Positions 26,311-34,593 of a stretch of 43,448 nucleotides of DNA are shown here, piece by piece. Positions within the stretch are counted from its first letter, which is position 1. Every line of letters starts with the position of its first letter. Where the stretch lies: assembly GCA_947625235.1 (NCBI GenBank), contig CANQNP010000008.1, forward strand, positions 1-43,448, given 5' to 3'. The notes below the pieces were generated by a model, which did no database searches, had not been told where the DNA came from, and was given only the letters and a program-made list of their open reading frames with translations. This DNA comes from an uncultured Atopobiaceae bacterium. Its GTDB lineage: Bacteria; Actinomycetota; Coriobacteriia; Coriobacteriales; Atopobiaceae. Position numbers and translations under genes: made by a program.

Positions 26311-26368
26311 CCGGATGGACTGCGGTTCGGACGCGCGAAGGGCGCGCATCCGAGACCTTGCCATCCGG
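26311..26368. terminator. Long interrupted hairpin between convergent genes
   Basis: CCGGATGG (26311-26318) pairs with CCATCCGG (26361-26368). Inside it, CGGA plus GCGCG (26328-26337) pairs with CGCGC plus TCCG (26343-26352) apart from one mismatch. It lies between the DUF1015 gene and the minus-strand membrane protein and is a candidate bidirectional terminator. Confidence 0.5.
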
Positions 26369-26373
26369 TTCAA

Positions 26374-27396
26374 CTAATTCGCTTTGGATTCATGTGGGGG
26401 GGCGTCCTCCGCGGCGGCGACGGCCTCGGCGAAGGCGTTCTCGGCGGCTTCGAAGTCCGCGAGCTTCTCGTCCTCTGAGCCAGTGGAAACCTGGCTCGCG
26501 GCTTCGCTCGCCGAGCTCCCGCGGATGATGCGATCGCGCATGGCCTGCAAGTCGCCGCTTCGTCTCACCTGCCGCATCACCCAGCGCACGCCGGCGTGGA
26601 TCACCGCCGCGCACGCCACGAGCGCCCCCGCGACGGGCACCCACCAAAAGGGCGATTCCAGGCTGGGGAGGAAGTAGCACGCGAGCGAGCCGAGCGCGCC
26701 GGCGACGATGATCACGCGGTTCACCGACTGCGAGCGCATGGCGTGGTACTTGGCCTCGAGCACCACGTCGCGCTCGGGACCCTTGTAGTACTGCTCGATG
26801 CGGTAGATGCTCGTGCGCTGCAGCGCCTCGTAGTTGTAGAGGATGCTCTGCGCCACGCGGTCGGCGAGGACGCCGTGCGCGATGAGCCACACTCCCACGG
26901 CCGCCACGCAGAGCCCGAAGCCGTTCGCGAGGAGCGGGAGCCTCGCCTCGTAGAGGGCGAGCCAGAGCGCGCCGGCGAGCGCGATGACGCCCGCGCCGAA
27001 GAGGATGAAGCGGAGCTCGACGCGCCTCGCCTCGTGGATCTCGTTCGGGGTGAAGGCGAGCTCGGTGTAGGGGTTCGCCTCCATGAAGGCCGCGTTGTCC
27101 TTGTGGGAGAACCTCAGGATGACGATGCCCACCACCACGAGTGCGATGAGGGTGAACGAGGCGCTCACGTGCGTGTTCGAGAACTTGTACTGGATGAGCT
27201 GGTCGCTCTCGAAGTGGATGAACCAGTCGAGCACCCAGGCGAGCCGCGACGCGTCCTCGGATTCGATGGGCGGAAGGAGCATGCAGAAGCTGCTCACGCC
27301 GAGGGAGGCCACGAGCACGGCCAGCCCGAGCGGCGTCCAAAACGCCCGCTTGCGCACGTGGTACTCGTAGCCGTTGAAATTGCGAACCTGCGCCAC
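26374..27396 (-). CDS. Hypothetical multi-pass membrane protein
   Basis: 340 residues, family not recognised. About six hydrophobic segments are visible (roughly 21-43, 77-95, 130-148, 152-171, 230-248 and 250-272). A cytoplasmic-looking charged loop lies between segments 4 and 5 (about 180-225). The C-terminal ~60 residues are polar, acidic and probably disordered. No catalytic or transport motif is evident. It is transcribed divergently from the phasin-like gene, with a 23-bp palindrome midway that may control both. The start at 27396 follows GGGAGGAGGA on the minus strand. Confidence 0.6.
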   Translation of the reverse strand: MAQVRNFNGYEYHVRKRAFWTPLGLAVLVASLGVSSFCMLLPPIESEDASRLAWVLDWFIHFESDQLIQYKFSNTHVSASFTLIALVVVGIVILRFSHKDNAAFMEANPYTELAFTPNEIHEARRVELRFILFGAGVIALAGALWLALYEARLPLLANGFGLCVAAVGVWLIAHGVLADRVAQSILYNYEALQRTSIYRIEQYYKGPERDVVLEAKYHAMRSQSVNRVIIVAGALGSLACYFLPSLESPFWWVPVAGALVACAAVIHAGVRWVMRQVRRSGDLQAMRDRIIRGSSASEAASQVSTGSEDEKLADFEAAENAFAEAVAAAEDAPPHESKAN

Positions 27397-27442
27397 GGCC
27401 GCTCCTCCTCCCTTGCCCCTAAGGCGGCTCCCACAAAGATGG

Positions 27443-27465
27443 CTATACCCATTGCGTGGGTATAG
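27443..27465. promoter_or_regulatory. Palindrome in a divergent promoter region
   Basis: CTATACCCA (27443-27451) and TGGGTATAG (27457-27465) form a perfect 9-bp inverted repeat with a 5-nt centre. Both arms contain -10-like TATAG sequences, one per strand, between the membrane protein (minus) and the phasin-like gene (plus). It could be the operator of an unidentified regulator. Confidence 0.55.
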
Positions 27466-27504
27466 TCAGGGTGTGACTGTGGTTTTCAGGACGGGAGGAT
27501 CCCC

Positions 27505-27933
27505 ATGGCCGATAGCCAGAACACCCCGCAGGTCCCGAGCGTAGAGGACGTCTCGAACGCGCTCCACACCATCTTCCTCGCGGGCGTGGGCGCGATCGCC
27601 GCGTCCACCGAGAAGGGCTCCGAGCTCTTCAAGAGCCTCGTCGACAAGGGCCAGGCGACGGTGGACGAGGGCAAGGCGAAGAACGCCGAGCTCATCCAAA
27701 ACGTGCAGGCGCGCGTGGAGGACACGAAGAACGACGCCATCCGCGCGTACCTGAAGACCCTCACGCCCGAGCAGCGCGCCTCGTTCGTGGAGAGCGTGCA
27801 GCGCGCGGCCAGCGAAGCCGAGGCCGAGGCGGATAAGGCCGCCGAAGCCGCCTCCGACGCCGCGGACGACGTGGCCGCCGAGGCGGTGTCCCTCGACCTC
27901 GACGCCGATGACGAGGTCGACGGCGACGCGTAA
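27505..27933 (+). CDS. Phasin-family-like protein
   Basis: 142 residues. A short hydrophobic stretch (about 20-34, ALHTIFLAGVGAIAA) is followed by a long, charged, probably coiled-coil helix with VDKGQATVDEGKAKN, then an Ala/Glu/Asp-rich tail. This resembles the phasin/PhaF-type proteins that coat polyhydroxyalkanoate granules, but such proteins also occur in bacteria without granules and may act as membrane or lipid-associated scaffolds. It overlaps the start of the downstream ABC1-kinase-like gene, suggesting joint translation. GGGAGG precedes the ATG. No PHA synthase is visible in the window. Confidence 0.65.
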   Translation: MADSQNTPQVPSVEDVSNALHTIFLAGVGAIAASTEKGSELFKSLVDKGQATVDEGKAKNAELIQNVQARVEDTKNDAIRAYLKTLTPEQRASFVESVQRAASEAEAEADKAAEAASDAADDVAAEAVSLDLDADDEVDGDA

Positions 27934-29764
27934 GCGGCGCGTCGCATCGCATCGCGCAATCGAGCGTTTCGTGGGAACCCGCACCCCAAAGAAGCACGAG
28001 GCCCGAGCTCGCGCGCCCGAGGAGGCGCGCCCTCCCGAGGAGCGGGAGGGCGCCCGCAAGGTGGGCGACGAGACCCTCACCGCCGACGGCGAGGCGCTCA
28101 CGGCGGACGGCGAGGAGATCACGCTCTCCCTCATGGGCGAGCGCCTCCGCGAGCCGAAGGTGGAGCGTCGCGCGCGCTCGGAGCGCCTGCGCGAGGTGCT
28201 CGGCATCGTGCGGCGCTACGACATCCTCCACGGCCTCACGCCCCTTCAGTTCAAGGCGCTCCTCGAGGAGCTCGGCCCCACCTTCGTGAAGGCGGGGCAG
28301 ATCCTCTCCATGCGCACGGAGATCATCCCGCCCGCGTTCGCGAGCGTGCTCGAGGAGCTCCGCACGCACGTGGAACCCATGGCCTTCTCCACGGTGGAGG
28401 AGGTGCTCGAGGGCGCCTACGAGCGCCCGCTCGGCGAGGTCTTCGAGATGATCGACCCCGTGCCGATCGGCAGCGCCTCCATCGCGCAGGTGCACAAGGC
28501 GCGCCTCGCCACGGGCGAGCTCGTGGCCGTGAAGGTGCAGCGCCCGCACGTGAGGGAGACGATGGCGCAGGACATCGAGGTGCTGCGCCGACTCGTGCGC
28601 CGCTTCGGCGGCCTCCTGAAGAGCCTCCAGGTGATGGACTTCCAGGGCGTGCTCGACGAGCTCTGGGAGAGCTTCACCGAGGAGACCGACTTCCTCGCCG
28701 AGGCCAGGAACCTGCGCGAGTTTCGCGAGGCGAACGCGAGCGTGGCCTACGTGACGGTGCCCAAGCCCCATTTCTCGCTCTCCACGAGCGAGGTGCTCGT
28801 GATGGAGTACGTGGAGGGCATCTCCATCTCGAAGCCCGAGGAGCTCTCGTCCGCGGGCTACGACCTCCAAGACATCGGCGAGAAGCTCGTGGAGAACTAC
28901 GCGAAGCAGGTGCTCGACGACGGCTTCTTCCACGCCGACCCGCACCCCGGAAACATCATGGTCCGCGATCGCAAGATCGTGTGGATCGACCTCGGGATGA
29001 TGGGGCGCCTCTCGGCCTACTACCGCGGGGTCCTGCGCGACGTGATGCGCGCCGTCGCGAGCAAGGACACACCCGCCCTCGCGCGCGGCCTCCTCGCGCT
29101 CTCGCAGTCACGCGAGATGGGCGACGTGGATCGCTCGGCGCTCCTCGCCGACCTCGACCAGATCGTCGAGACGTACGGCTCGATCGACCTCGCCGAGCTC
29201 GACATCGGGCGCTTCCTCGCCGACCTCATCGCCCTCGCCCGGCGCTTCAACGTGGAGCTTCCCGGGGCGATGACGATGATCGCGCGCGGCCTCGTGACGC
29301 TCGAGGGCGTGCTCGACGAGTTCATCCCGGGCGTGTCGATGATCACCATCATGGAGGCGCACCTCGAGGAGGAGGTCGATCCGCTGAAGGAGGTGGCGGG
29401 CGAGCTCAAGGACCTCACGCTCGAGGGCAAGAAGGCGCTCCACGGCACCCTCGACGGGCTCTCCCAGCTCGGGCTCGTGGCCTCCATGCTCACGCGCGGC
29501 CAGCTGAAGGTGAACATGGACTTCTCCGGCTCCACGGATCCGGTGGAAGACCTCTCGCACGTGGCCGACCGCCTCACGCTCGGCGTGATCGTGGCGGGGC
29601 TCCTTCTGGGAAGCGCGATGCTCATCCAGTCCGGCGTCTCGAGCGGCATCCTCGCCCTGCCGATCGTGGGGCTCATCGGCTACGGGATCGCGCTCCTCAT
29701 GGCGCTCTACATCGCCTGGGACATATGGAAGCGCCATCGGCGGCGCAAGCGCGCGGAGACGTAG
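27908..29764 (+). CDS. ABC1/UbiB (AarF) family kinase-like protein
   Basis: 618 residues. Seen in order: the family-specific KAGQ motif (128-131), an Ala-rich nucleotide loop GSASIAQVHKA (188-198), the lysine of VAVKVQRP (K209), ETDFLAEARN (259-268), catalytic HADPHPGN (342-349) and the metal-binding IDLG (360-363). Two C-terminal membrane helices (~560-605) anchor it. UbiB proteins are atypical ATPases that support isoprenoid lipid or quinone metabolism. The start overlaps the phasin-like gene by 26 bp; a GTG at 27971 is an alternative. Residues 57-69 contain a short LTADGEA/LTADGEE duplication. Confidence 0.88.
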   Translation: MTRSTATRKRRVASHRAIERFVGTRTPKKHEARARAPEEARPPEEREGARKVGDETLTADGEALTADGEEITLSLMGERLREPKVERRARSERLREVLGIVRRYDILHGLTPLQFKALLEELGPTFVKAGQILSMRTEIIPPAFASVLEELRTHVEPMAFSTVEEVLEGAYERPLGEVFEMIDPVPIGSASIAQVHKARLATGELVAVKVQRPHVRETMAQDIEVLRRLVRRFGGLLKSLQVMDFQGVLDELWESFTEETDFLAEARNLREFREANASVAYVTVPKPHFSLSTSEVLVMEYVEGISISKPEELSSAGYDLQDIGEKLVENYAKQVLDDGFFHADPHPGNIMVRDRKIVWIDLGMMGRLSAYYRGVLRDVMRAVASKDTPALARGLLALSQSREMGDVDRSALLADLDQIVETYGSIDLAELDIGRFLADLIALARRFNVELPGAMTMIARGLVTLEGVLDEFIPGVSMITIMEAHLEEEVDPLKEVAGELKDLTLEGKKALHGTLDGLSQLGLVASMLTRGQLKVNMDFSGSTDPVEDLSHVADRLTLGVIVAGLLLGSAMLIQSGVSSGILALPIVGLIGYGIALLMALYIAWDIWKRHRRRKRAET

Positions 29765-29824
29765 GCGCGGGCGAGCGCGCGTGCTCTTGGCAAGGACGAT
29801 CTTCTACGAGGGGTTGGGGAGGCC

Positions 29825-31597
29825 ATGGCCGAAAAGGACAGGATGGACGCGAGCGACGAGCGCGTGCGGGAAGCCACGCAGAGGGCCGTGGACGAGCTCG
29901 CGTGGTGGCAGAAGGCCGTCGTCTACGAGTGCTATCCGAAGAGCTTCCAAGACACGCGCGGCCAGGGCACGGGCACGATCAAAGGCGTGACGGAGCACCT
30001 CGACTACCTCGAGCGCCTCGGCATCGGCGCGCTCTGGCTCACGCCCTTCTACCCCTCGCCCATGAAGGACAACGGCTACGACGTGGCCGACTACTGCGCC
30101 GTGAACCCGGAGTTCGGCACGATGGCCGACATGGACGAGCTCATCTCGGAGGCGAAGAGGCGCGGCATCCGCATCATCGTGGACCTCGTGCTGAACCACA
30201 CCTCCGACGAGCACCCGTGGTTCGTCGAATCCTCCTCGAGCCGCGAGAACCCCAAGGCCGACTGGTACGTGTGGGTGGATCCGAAGCCCGATGGCTCCGA
30301 ACCCACGAACTGGCGCGGCTGCTTCGGCGGCTCCGCGTGGACGTGGTGCGAGGCGCGCGAGCAGTACTACCTCCACACCTTCGGCAGCTACCAGCCCGAC
30401 CTCAACTGGGAAAACCCCGAGGTGCGCCACGCGCTCTACGACGCGGCGCGCTTCTGGCTCGAGAAGGGCGTGAGCGGCTTTCGCATCGACGCGATCATCT
30501 ACATCAAGAAGCCGCCGCTCGAAGACGGCAAGGTGGACGCGCCGGACGGCCTTGCCTCCATCCACGACGTGGAGGCCTGCGTGCCGGGCATCATGGACTT
30601 CCTCTGGGAGTTCAAGCACGAGGTCATCGACGGCACGGACACCTTCACCATCGCCGAGGCCTCGAGCGTGACCCCCGATACGATCGGCGAGTGGGTGGGG
30701 CCGGACGGCGTCTTCGACGTCGTCATCGAGTACAGCGCGATCCACGTCATCCGCGGCGGCACCCCGCACTGGTTCGAGCGCCCCGGCTGGCGGCTCTCCG
30801 ACCTCACGAACACCATCACGCGCATCCAGAAGAACACCGCGGGGGACAAGTGGTGCTGCGTCTACCTCGAAAACCACGACCAGCCGCGCTCGCCGAACCA
30901 CTTCTTCCCGCACGATACGCGCTACGAAGCCGAGGCGAAGCTCCTCGGCCTCGTGCTCCTCACGCTGCGCGGCACGCCCTTCATCTACCAAGGCGAGGAG
31001 CTCGCGATGACGAACCAGTCCTACCCCTCGGTGGACGACTACAACGACGTGGAGATGAAGGGGCAGTACGCCCAGGCGCTCGAGTACGGCATCGATCCCG
31101 AAGAGGCGCTTCGGCTGGTGGGGGAGTACTCGAGGGACAACGCGCGCTCGCCCATGCAATGGAACGCCTCGAAGAACGCGGGCTTCACCACGGGCGTGCC
31201 GTGGATGCGCGTGCACGACGACTACGAGAGCGTGAACGCGGCGGTGGAGGATGCGAGCGCCTCGTCGGTGCTCTCGTGGTATCGCCACCTCGCGTACCTG
31301 CGCAATCGCCTCGCGATCCTCCTCGCGGGCGACTACCACGACCTCATGCCCGGAAACGACTCCCTCTACGCCTTCGAGCGGCGCCTCGCCGGCACGCGCG
31401 CCGTGGTGCTCGCGAACTTCACGAACGAGCGCCAGGCCTACGATCCCGCGCTCGTGGCCGACGTGCGGCCGCACACCTCCTCGCTCGGCCTTCCGGAGAG
31501 CGTGGTGGACGGGGTGCTTCGGCCGATGGAGGCCGTGCTCTACGTCTCGCCCGTCTACTTCGTGCCGGGAGACGACGTGCGCGCGCCGGGCCTTTAG
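29825..31597 (+). CDS. GH13 alpha-glucosidase (oligo-1,6-glucosidase type)
   Basis: 590 residues, a full-length GH13 enzyme. Seen: VDLVLNHTSDEHPWF (119-133), nucleophile region GFRIDAI (Asp222), acid/base TIAEAS (Glu278) and ENHDQPR (Asp352). The QPDLNWENPEV segment is typical of oligo-1,6-glucosidase, trehalose-6-phosphate hydrolase and sucrose isomerase relatives. It hydrolyses alpha-glucosidic bonds at non-reducing ends; the exact linkage is not determined. No signal peptide, so cytoplasmic. The start at 29825 has GGGGAGG just upstream. It lies 60 bp after the ABC1 gene and before the two-component system. Confidence 0.92.
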   Translation: MAEKDRMDASDERVREATQRAVDELAWWQKAVVYECYPKSFQDTRGQGTGTIKGVTEHLDYLERLGIGALWLTPFYPSPMKDNGYDVADYCAVNPEFGTMADMDELISEAKRRGIRIIVDLVLNHTSDEHPWFVESSSSRENPKADWYVWVDPKPDGSEPTNWRGCFGGSAWTWCEAREQYYLHTFGSYQPDLNWENPEVRHALYDAARFWLEKGVSGFRIDAIIYIKKPPLEDGKVDAPDGLASIHDVEACVPGIMDFLWEFKHEVIDGTDTFTIAEASSVTPDTIGEWVGPDGVFDVVIEYSAIHVIRGGTPHWFERPGWRLSDLTNTITRIQKNTAGDKWCCVYLENHDQPRSPNHFFPHDTRYEAEAKLLGLVLLTLRGTPFIYQGEELAMTNQSYPSVDDYNDVEMKGQYAQALEYGIDPEEALRLVGEYSRDNARSPMQWNASKNAGFTTGVPWMRVHDDYESVNAAVEDASASSVLSWYRHLAYLRNRLAILLAGDYHDLMPGNDSLYAFERRLAGTRAVVLANFTNERQAYDPALVADVRPHTSSLGLPESVVDGVLRPMEAVLYVSPVYFVPGDDVRAPGL

Positions 31598-31675
31598 GCC
31601 GCCTTTAGGCAGCGCGGGCAGAGTGGACAGAGTGGGCGGAGCGGGCGGCCGGAAGACTTCGGAGCGGGAGGCGCC

Positions 31676-32353
31676 ATGCGGCTCTTGGTTGCAGAGGATG
31701 AACGCGATCTCGCCGAGGTGATCGGCGTCTACCTCGAGCGCCACCACTTCGCCGTGGACGTGGTGAACGACGGCGCCGCGGCGCTCGCGCACGGCGAGAC
31801 GGGCGTCTACGACGCCATCATCCTCGACATCCTCATGCCCAAGATGGACGGCATCGAGGTCCTGCGTCGCCTTCGCGCCGAGCGCGTGGACACGCCGATC
31901 ATGCTCCTCACGGCCAAGGGCCAGAAGGCCGATCGCATCGCGGGCTTCGACGCGGGCGCGGACGACTATCTCCCCAAGCCCTTCGCGCCGGATGAGCTCC
32001 TCGCGCGCGTGCGGGCGCTCCTCAGGCGTCGCGGGAGCTATCAGGCGCAGGTGCTCGCCTTCGGCGATCTCGCGCTCGACACGGGCACCACGCGGCTCAC
32101 GGCGCCCGGGGGCTCCGTGGAGCTCCCGCGGCGCGAGTACCAGATCCTCGAGCTCCTCATGTCCACGCCGTCGCGCTCCTTCAGCGCAGACGACATCCTC
32201 GAGCGCATCTGGGGCTGGGACGCGGAGGCCGAGGTGAGCGTCGTCTGGGTGCACATCTCGAACCTTCGCAAGCGCCTCGCCGCGCTCGGCTCGCGCGTGA
32301 GCATCAAGGCCTCGCGCGGCCTCGGGTATAGGCTCGTGGAGGAGGGTGAGTGA
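31676..32353 (+). CDS. OmpR/PhoB-family response regulator
   Basis: 225 residues. The receiver domain (1-115) has the acidic pocket AEDERD (6-11), the phospho-acceptor D51 in ILDILMPKMDG, Thr79 in LLTAKG and K101 in YLPKPF. Residues ~128-222 form a winged-helix DNA-binding domain with VSVVWVHISNLRKRL as the recognition region. It is activated by the downstream kinase, whose GTG start overlaps its stop codon by 3 bp, indicating coupled translation. Target genes are unknown. The start has GGGAGG upstream. Confidence 0.95.
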   Translation: MRLLVAEDERDLAEVIGVYLERHHFAVDVVNDGAAALAHGETGVYDAIILDILMPKMDGIEVLRRLRAERVDTPIMLLTAKGQKADRIAGFDAGADDYLPKPFAPDELLARVRALLRRRGSYQAQVLAFGDLALDTGTTRLTAPGGSVELPRREYQILELLMSTPSRSFSADDILERIWGWDAEAEVSVVWVHISNLRKRLAALGSRVSIKASRGLGYRLVEEGE

Positions 32354-33735
32354 GGCCCGCGGATCCGCGAAACCCCTCCGAGCGGCCTGGCGGGCGCGCC
32401 GCCGAGCCCCCTCGGCCGCGGCGCCTCGTGCGCCTCCGGCGCCGCTTCGTGGGCTTCACGATGCTCGCCGTCGTGGGCGTGCTCGTCTTCGTGGGGCTCG
32501 CCGTGAACGTGGCGAACGGCGTGGCCACCACGAGCGACCTCGACCATCTCCTCTCGCTCATCTACTACTCCGAGGCGAGTTCCTCGAGCGTTCCCGGGGC
32601 CTCGTATTTCGATGACGGCTCCCGCAGCCGCGATGACGGCCTCGAGGACCTCGAGGATCTCGAGGACGACTGGGAGGACCTCGTGGAGGAGGGCCCCAAG
32701 GGCTTCTGGGAGCGACCGCTCACGCAGGAGACCTCCTTCGCCACGCGGTGGTTCTCCGTGCGCTGGCAGCCCGGCGGCTCCATCGCCGAGGTGAACCTCG
32801 CCCACATCGCGTCCGTCTCGCAGGCCGACCTTCCCGTCTACGTGGCGGCGGCCACCAAGGCGGGGTCGGGCTATGGCTGGGAGGGGGACTTCCGCTACCT
32901 CGTGGTCGAGGGGCAGAGCCTCTCCGAGGCGATCTTCCTCGACGCCTCGGACGAGGTGCACGCCCTCTCCACCCTCGCGCTCCTCACCGTCGGCGTGGTC
33001 GTGGTGAGCGCGGCGGCCATCTTCCTTCTCGTGTGGGCGATCTCGGGCGCGGTGGTGCGGCCCTTCGCCGAGGCCGACGCGCGCCAGCGCCGCTTCGTGA
33101 CCGACGCGTCGCACGAGCTCAAGACCCCGCTCGCGGTGATCCTCGCCTCCCTCGGCGTCCTCAAGATGGACGTGGGGGAGAACCGTTGGATCGAGAAGGC
33201 CGACGCCTCGGCCGAGCGCATGGGCGAGCTCGTGGACGAGCTCGTGACCCTCTCGAGGCTCGACGAGGAGGGGGAGCGCGAGAAGGCGACCTTCGACGCC
33301 TCGCTCGCGGTGGGCGAGGTGGCGCAGGGCTTCGCGGACGTCGCGTGGGCCAAGGGCCACGCGCTCGAGCTCCGCATCGCCCCCGAGCTCGCCTACACCG
33401 GCGATGCGGCGGAGCTCAAGCAGATCGTCTCCGTGCTCCTCGACAACGCGGTGAAGTACGCCGCGCCCGGCGGCGGCATCACGCTCACGCTCGAGCGCTC
33501 GAGGCGCAAGGGGCTCCACCTTCGCTGCGAGAACCCCGCGGAGCCCATGGACGCCGAGTCCCTCGCGCATCTCTTCGATCGCTTCTGGCGCCCCGATTCG
33601 TCGCGCACGCGCGAGAGCGGCGGGTTCGGCATCGGCCTCTCCATCGCGCGCGAGCTCGCCGAGGCCGCCGGAGGCACGATCTCCGTCGAGCAGGACGGCG
33701 CGGGCGCCATCCGCTTCGACGTCACGCTGCCGTAG
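32350..33735 (+). CDS. Sensor histidine kinase
   Basis: 461 residues starting with GTG. Membrane helices at ~33-55 and ~208-232 bracket a ~150-residue extracytoplasmic sensor region containing a strikingly acidic stretch (about 88-113) with three LED units encoded by a 9-bp DNA repeat at 32641-32667. The HisKA helix carries the phospho-acceptor in DASHELKTP (H255), and the ATPase domain has DNAVKYA and GGFGIGLSIA. It autophosphorylates and passes phosphate to the adjacent response regulator. The acidic loop may bind a cation or a cationic peptide, which is inference. Confidence 0.93.
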   Translation: MRPADPRNPSERPGGRAAEPPRPRRLVRLRRRFVGFTMLAVVGVLVFVGLAVNVANGVATTSDLDHLLSLIYYSEASSSSVPGASYFDDGSRSRDDGLEDLEDLEDDWEDLVEEGPKGFWERPLTQETSFATRWFSVRWQPGGSIAEVNLAHIASVSQADLPVYVAAATKAGSGYGWEGDFRYLVVEGQSLSEAIFLDASDEVHALSTLALLTVGVVVVSAAAIFLLVWAISGAVVRPFAEADARQRRFVTDASHELKTPLAVILASLGVLKMDVGENRWIEKADASAERMGELVDELVTLSRLDEEGEREKATFDASLAVGEVAQGFADVAWAKGHALELRIAPELAYTGDAAELKQIVSVLLDNAVKYAAPGGGITLTLERSRRKGLHLRCENPAEPMDAESLAHLFDRFWRPDSSRTRESGGFGIGLSIARELAEAAGGTISVEQDGAGAIRFDVTLP

Positions 33736-33940
33736 GGAACATCCGCCCCGCTCGCAGCCTCGCCCCGTTGGGGCCGACGCGGCAGCATGAAGCCCGGCTC
33801 CCCGTTTGCTCTTTTGGAACTCCGGTCTCTCGTTCTTTCGAAGTGAGACTGCAACCTAGCGGGAAGGGCCTCGTCCTCGCGGTGGGGCCTCAGGAGATCA
33901 AGCACGGTCGGGGAACCGGGCATTCATGGGCAAGCATATC

Positions 33941-34585
33941 TTAAATGTTCCCCTTTGTGTTGCGGCGATGCAGGCCATTGAACATGTCTCGTGCGGCAAC
34001 GGGCCCCTGCTCAAGCACGGCGATCGCCGCGTCGGCCGCGTGGGCGCACGTGACGTCGTGATCCTCGCTCGCACTCCCCTTGAGCTGCTTCAAGACGAAG
34101 TCCACGGGGTCCATGCGCCCGGGAGGGCGGCCGATCCCCACCCGCACCCGCACGAAGTCCCTACTCTGGAGCTTGTCGATGAGGGAGCGCAGGCCGTTGT
34201 GGCCCCCGTGGCCGCCGCCGACCTTCACGCGCACATCGCCGTCATCGATGTCGAGCTCGTCGTGGATGACGAGGATCTCCTCGGGCGAGAGCCCCATTTC
34301 CCGCGCAAGCTTGGAGACGGGGCCGCCGCTCGAGTTCATGAAGGATTGCGGCTTGGCGAGCACGACCTTTCGGCCCGCGAGGTTCGCGAGGGCCACCTCG
34401 GAGCCGAGGTGGTGCTTCCAGTACGTGACGCCCCCCTCCGCGGCGAGGCGATCGACCACGTGGAAGCCCGCGTTGTGGCGCGTGCGGTCGTACTCCTCGC
34501 CGGGGTTTCCGAGCCCCACGACGAGCATGATGGGCGCCTCGTCGGCCGCGCCCTTGGTCCTTCGATCCGCGCTCCCCTCGGCCAC
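33941..34585 (-). CDS. pth: Peptidyl-tRNA hydrolase
   Basis: Releases tRNA from peptidyl-tRNA dropped by the ribosome. The core LVVGLGNPGEEYDRTRHNAG carries the conserved catalytic histidine; KPQSFMNSSG and IHDELD complete the active site. I choose the GTG start at 34585 because AGGAG lies 5 nt before it and overlaps the prs stop codon; this gives 214 residues. The ATG at 34528, giving 195 residues, fits the family length better but lacks a ribosome site. It is the last gene of glmU-prs-pth. The 205 bp between its stop and the histidine kinase stop hold only a weak hairpin near 33762-33774. Confidence 0.93.
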   Translation of the reverse strand: MAEGSADRRTKGAADEAPIMLVVGLGNPGEEYDRTRHNAGFHVVDRLAAEGGVTYWKHHLGSEVALANLAGRKVVLAKPQSFMNSSGGPVSKLAREMGLSPEEILVIHDELDIDDGDVRVKVGGGHGGHNGLRSLIDKLQSRDFVRVRVGIGRPPGRMDPVDFVLKQLKGSASEDHDVTCAHAADAAIAVLEQGPVAARDMFNGLHRRNTKGNI

Positions 34586-34593
34586 GAGCGCTC

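Noticed and set aside
33736-33940. Small gene between the histidine kinase and pth (frames on both strands)
   Set aside because: No ribosome site or recognisable protein; only a 5-bp hairpin near 33762-33774 is visible.
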